Below are positions 63,231 through 64,000 of a DNA stretch of 64,000 bases, one piece after another; positions within the stretch are counted from its first letter, which is position 1; every line of letters begins with the position of its first letter. The DNA is taken from assembly GCF_035974275.1 (NCBI RefSeq), contig NZ_CP142422.1, positions 930,001 through 994,000 of the forward strand. The letters run 5' to 3'. The DNA is from Chryseobacterium sp. MYb264. Its GTDB lineage: Bacteria > Bacteroidota > Bacteroidia > Flavobacteriales > Weeksellaceae. Both the position numbers and the translations under genes were made by a program. Below the pieces are notes generated by a model that was not told the DNA's origin, searched no databases, and saw only the letters and a program-made list of their open reading frames with translations.

Positions 63231-64000
63231 TTACTTAAACACTGATAATGAGAGCTTCATATTGACCTCCTGCCCCTCCATTGGGCGTTCTACAAAAGTC
63301 TGATATATATCACCAAAACGCATCTCTTCTTTTTTGGCTTTCTGAATTAATTGTTGTATAGCTTTCACTCTTCCTTCATACGTTCCTTTGTAATACATCA
63401 CGTAATTCTCTGTCGCATTTATCGTTCTGAAACTAAAGTTATTATCCGTAAGGCCGAATTTTTTAGATAAAGGAATGGCGATATAGTAAGAAACTTCTTT
63501 GTCTTTATAATTATCAGCATCCGTAATCATCAGCGGGTACCCGAATTCGTCGTCTTTTTTACCAAGATCCATCGTTACATAATTATAAACTTTATTATAA
63601 TTAATCACAATATTCTTATATAAAGCATCTTTTTTATTGGATGTACTCACGTTAATTCCTAATAATAGTTGTGAATCTTCTTTTTCCACCATCAGGCTGT
63701 CATATTTTATGGCAGCCATTTTATTATCCTTTTCTACTTTATTGCCTAAAACGTTTTTAAGATTCGTCATGCTTTTATCAATATTTTCAGCAAAACGGTC
63801 TTCCGTCCAAAAATTTTCAACTCTTCGGAAGACGGATAATTTCGGAGTACTTACGTACCATATAATCTGTGTCTTTTCGGGAGCAATCGGTTTAAATTTA
63901 ACATCAACTAAAGTGGGGTTTTCGTTTTCGTCCTCAAAAAGCTGATATCTTAACGTTTTATTTACATTCTGATATCTGATGAACATTTCACCATCCGTAT
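63231..64000 (-). CDS. SRPBCC/GyrI-like domain protein, C-terminal part (cut by window edge)
   Basis: The frame enters from the right edge, with an in-frame Met at 63986 but open codons before it, so the true start lies outside. IIWYVSTPKLSVFRRVENFW and ENIDKSMTNLKNVLGNKVE suggest the end of a SRPBCC domain, and the C-terminus (YVMYYKGTYEGRVKAIQQLI, FVERPMEGQEV) a GyrI-like fold. Function is unknown; ligand binding is a guess from the family. Confidence 0.65.
   Translation of the reverse strand, partial: TDGEMFIRYQNVNKTLRYQLFEDENENPTLVDVKFKPIAPEKTQIIWYVSTPKLSVFRRVENFWTEDRFAENIDKSMTNLKNVLGNKVEKDNKMAAIKYDSLMVEKEDSQLLLGINVSTSNKKDALYKNIVINYNKVYNYVTMDLGKKDDEFGYPLMITDADNYKDKEVSYYIAIPLSKKFGLTDNNFSFRTINATENYVMYYKGTYEGRVKAIQQLIQKAKKEEMRFGDIYQTFVERPMEGQEVNMKLSLSVFK

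Noticed and set aside
1..64000. tRNA, rRNA or tmRNA genes
   Set aside because: No cloverleaf with a TTCGA/TTCAA T-loop and CCA end, and no rRNA-like conserved block, was noticed on either strand; a dedicated scan was not possible.

Overview
The window is chromosomal DNA from a low-GC member of the Bacteroidota, class Flavobacteriia, most like Chryseobacterium or a close relative. The signs are type IX secretion C-terminal sorting domains, Bacteroidota -7 boxes (TAnnTTTG), a split F-type ATPase operon without beta and epsilon, porT-like beta-barrels with signal peptides ending in NAQ, DUF6443/RHS proteins and a mevalonate-pathway kinase. Gene names rest on recognition of protein families and motifs; no database search was possible.

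Layout. 0-28 kb is almost entirely minus-strand housekeeping: proline dehydrogenase (cut by the window edge), a UbiA prenyltransferase with a mevalonate-type kinase, a UMF1 transporter, a thiolase operon, a nucleoside permease with a bifunctional-nuclease protein, electron-transfer flavoprotein (etfBA), an SDR, two type IX relics, an M20 dipeptidase, a methyltransferase, a GxxExxY nuclease-fold gene in an inverted-repeat cassette, the udk-ftsB-mutA cluster, clpS, a CorC/CNNM protein and the ATP synthase genes atpBEFHAG. 28-42 kb holds an orphan secreted protein, ffh, a TM2 protein, an array of beta-barrel paralogues with relics, phoH, an S-adenosylmethionine hydrolase-type protein, a 2-oxoacid dehydrogenase E2, a ClC channel and rpsF-rpsR-rplI.

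42-53 kb is the accessory part. It has an AraC regulator divergent from a TolC-HlyD-MFS efflux system, then a secreted RHS protein ending in a JAB-type metalloprotease toxin domain, followed by a small lipoprotein that could be its immunity partner. Inverted copies of a ~125-bp repeat bound this block. 53-64 kb returns to core functions: aldehyde dehydrogenase, a Cys-rich double-glycine peptide, a thioredoxin-like protein, an LpxL-type acyltransferase with a GT2 glycosyltransferase, a DnaQ-like exonuclease, apaG, sucAB and a partial SRPBCC/GyrI-like protein.

The intergenic regions are unusual. Several repeat families recur: CCACGGATT/CCACGAATG-type arms, a structured element resembling the Flavo-1 RNA in four copies, REP-like hairpins, a 152-bp tandem duplication and a 12-copy octamer. 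Several genes are reduced to their two ends by internal deletion. The most interesting leads are the GxxExxY cassette, whose arm supplies the only start codon of the neighbouring methyltransferase, and the RHS-JAB toxin with its candidate immunity lipoprotein. No tRNA, rRNA, CRISPR array, prophage or complete insertion sequence was seen.
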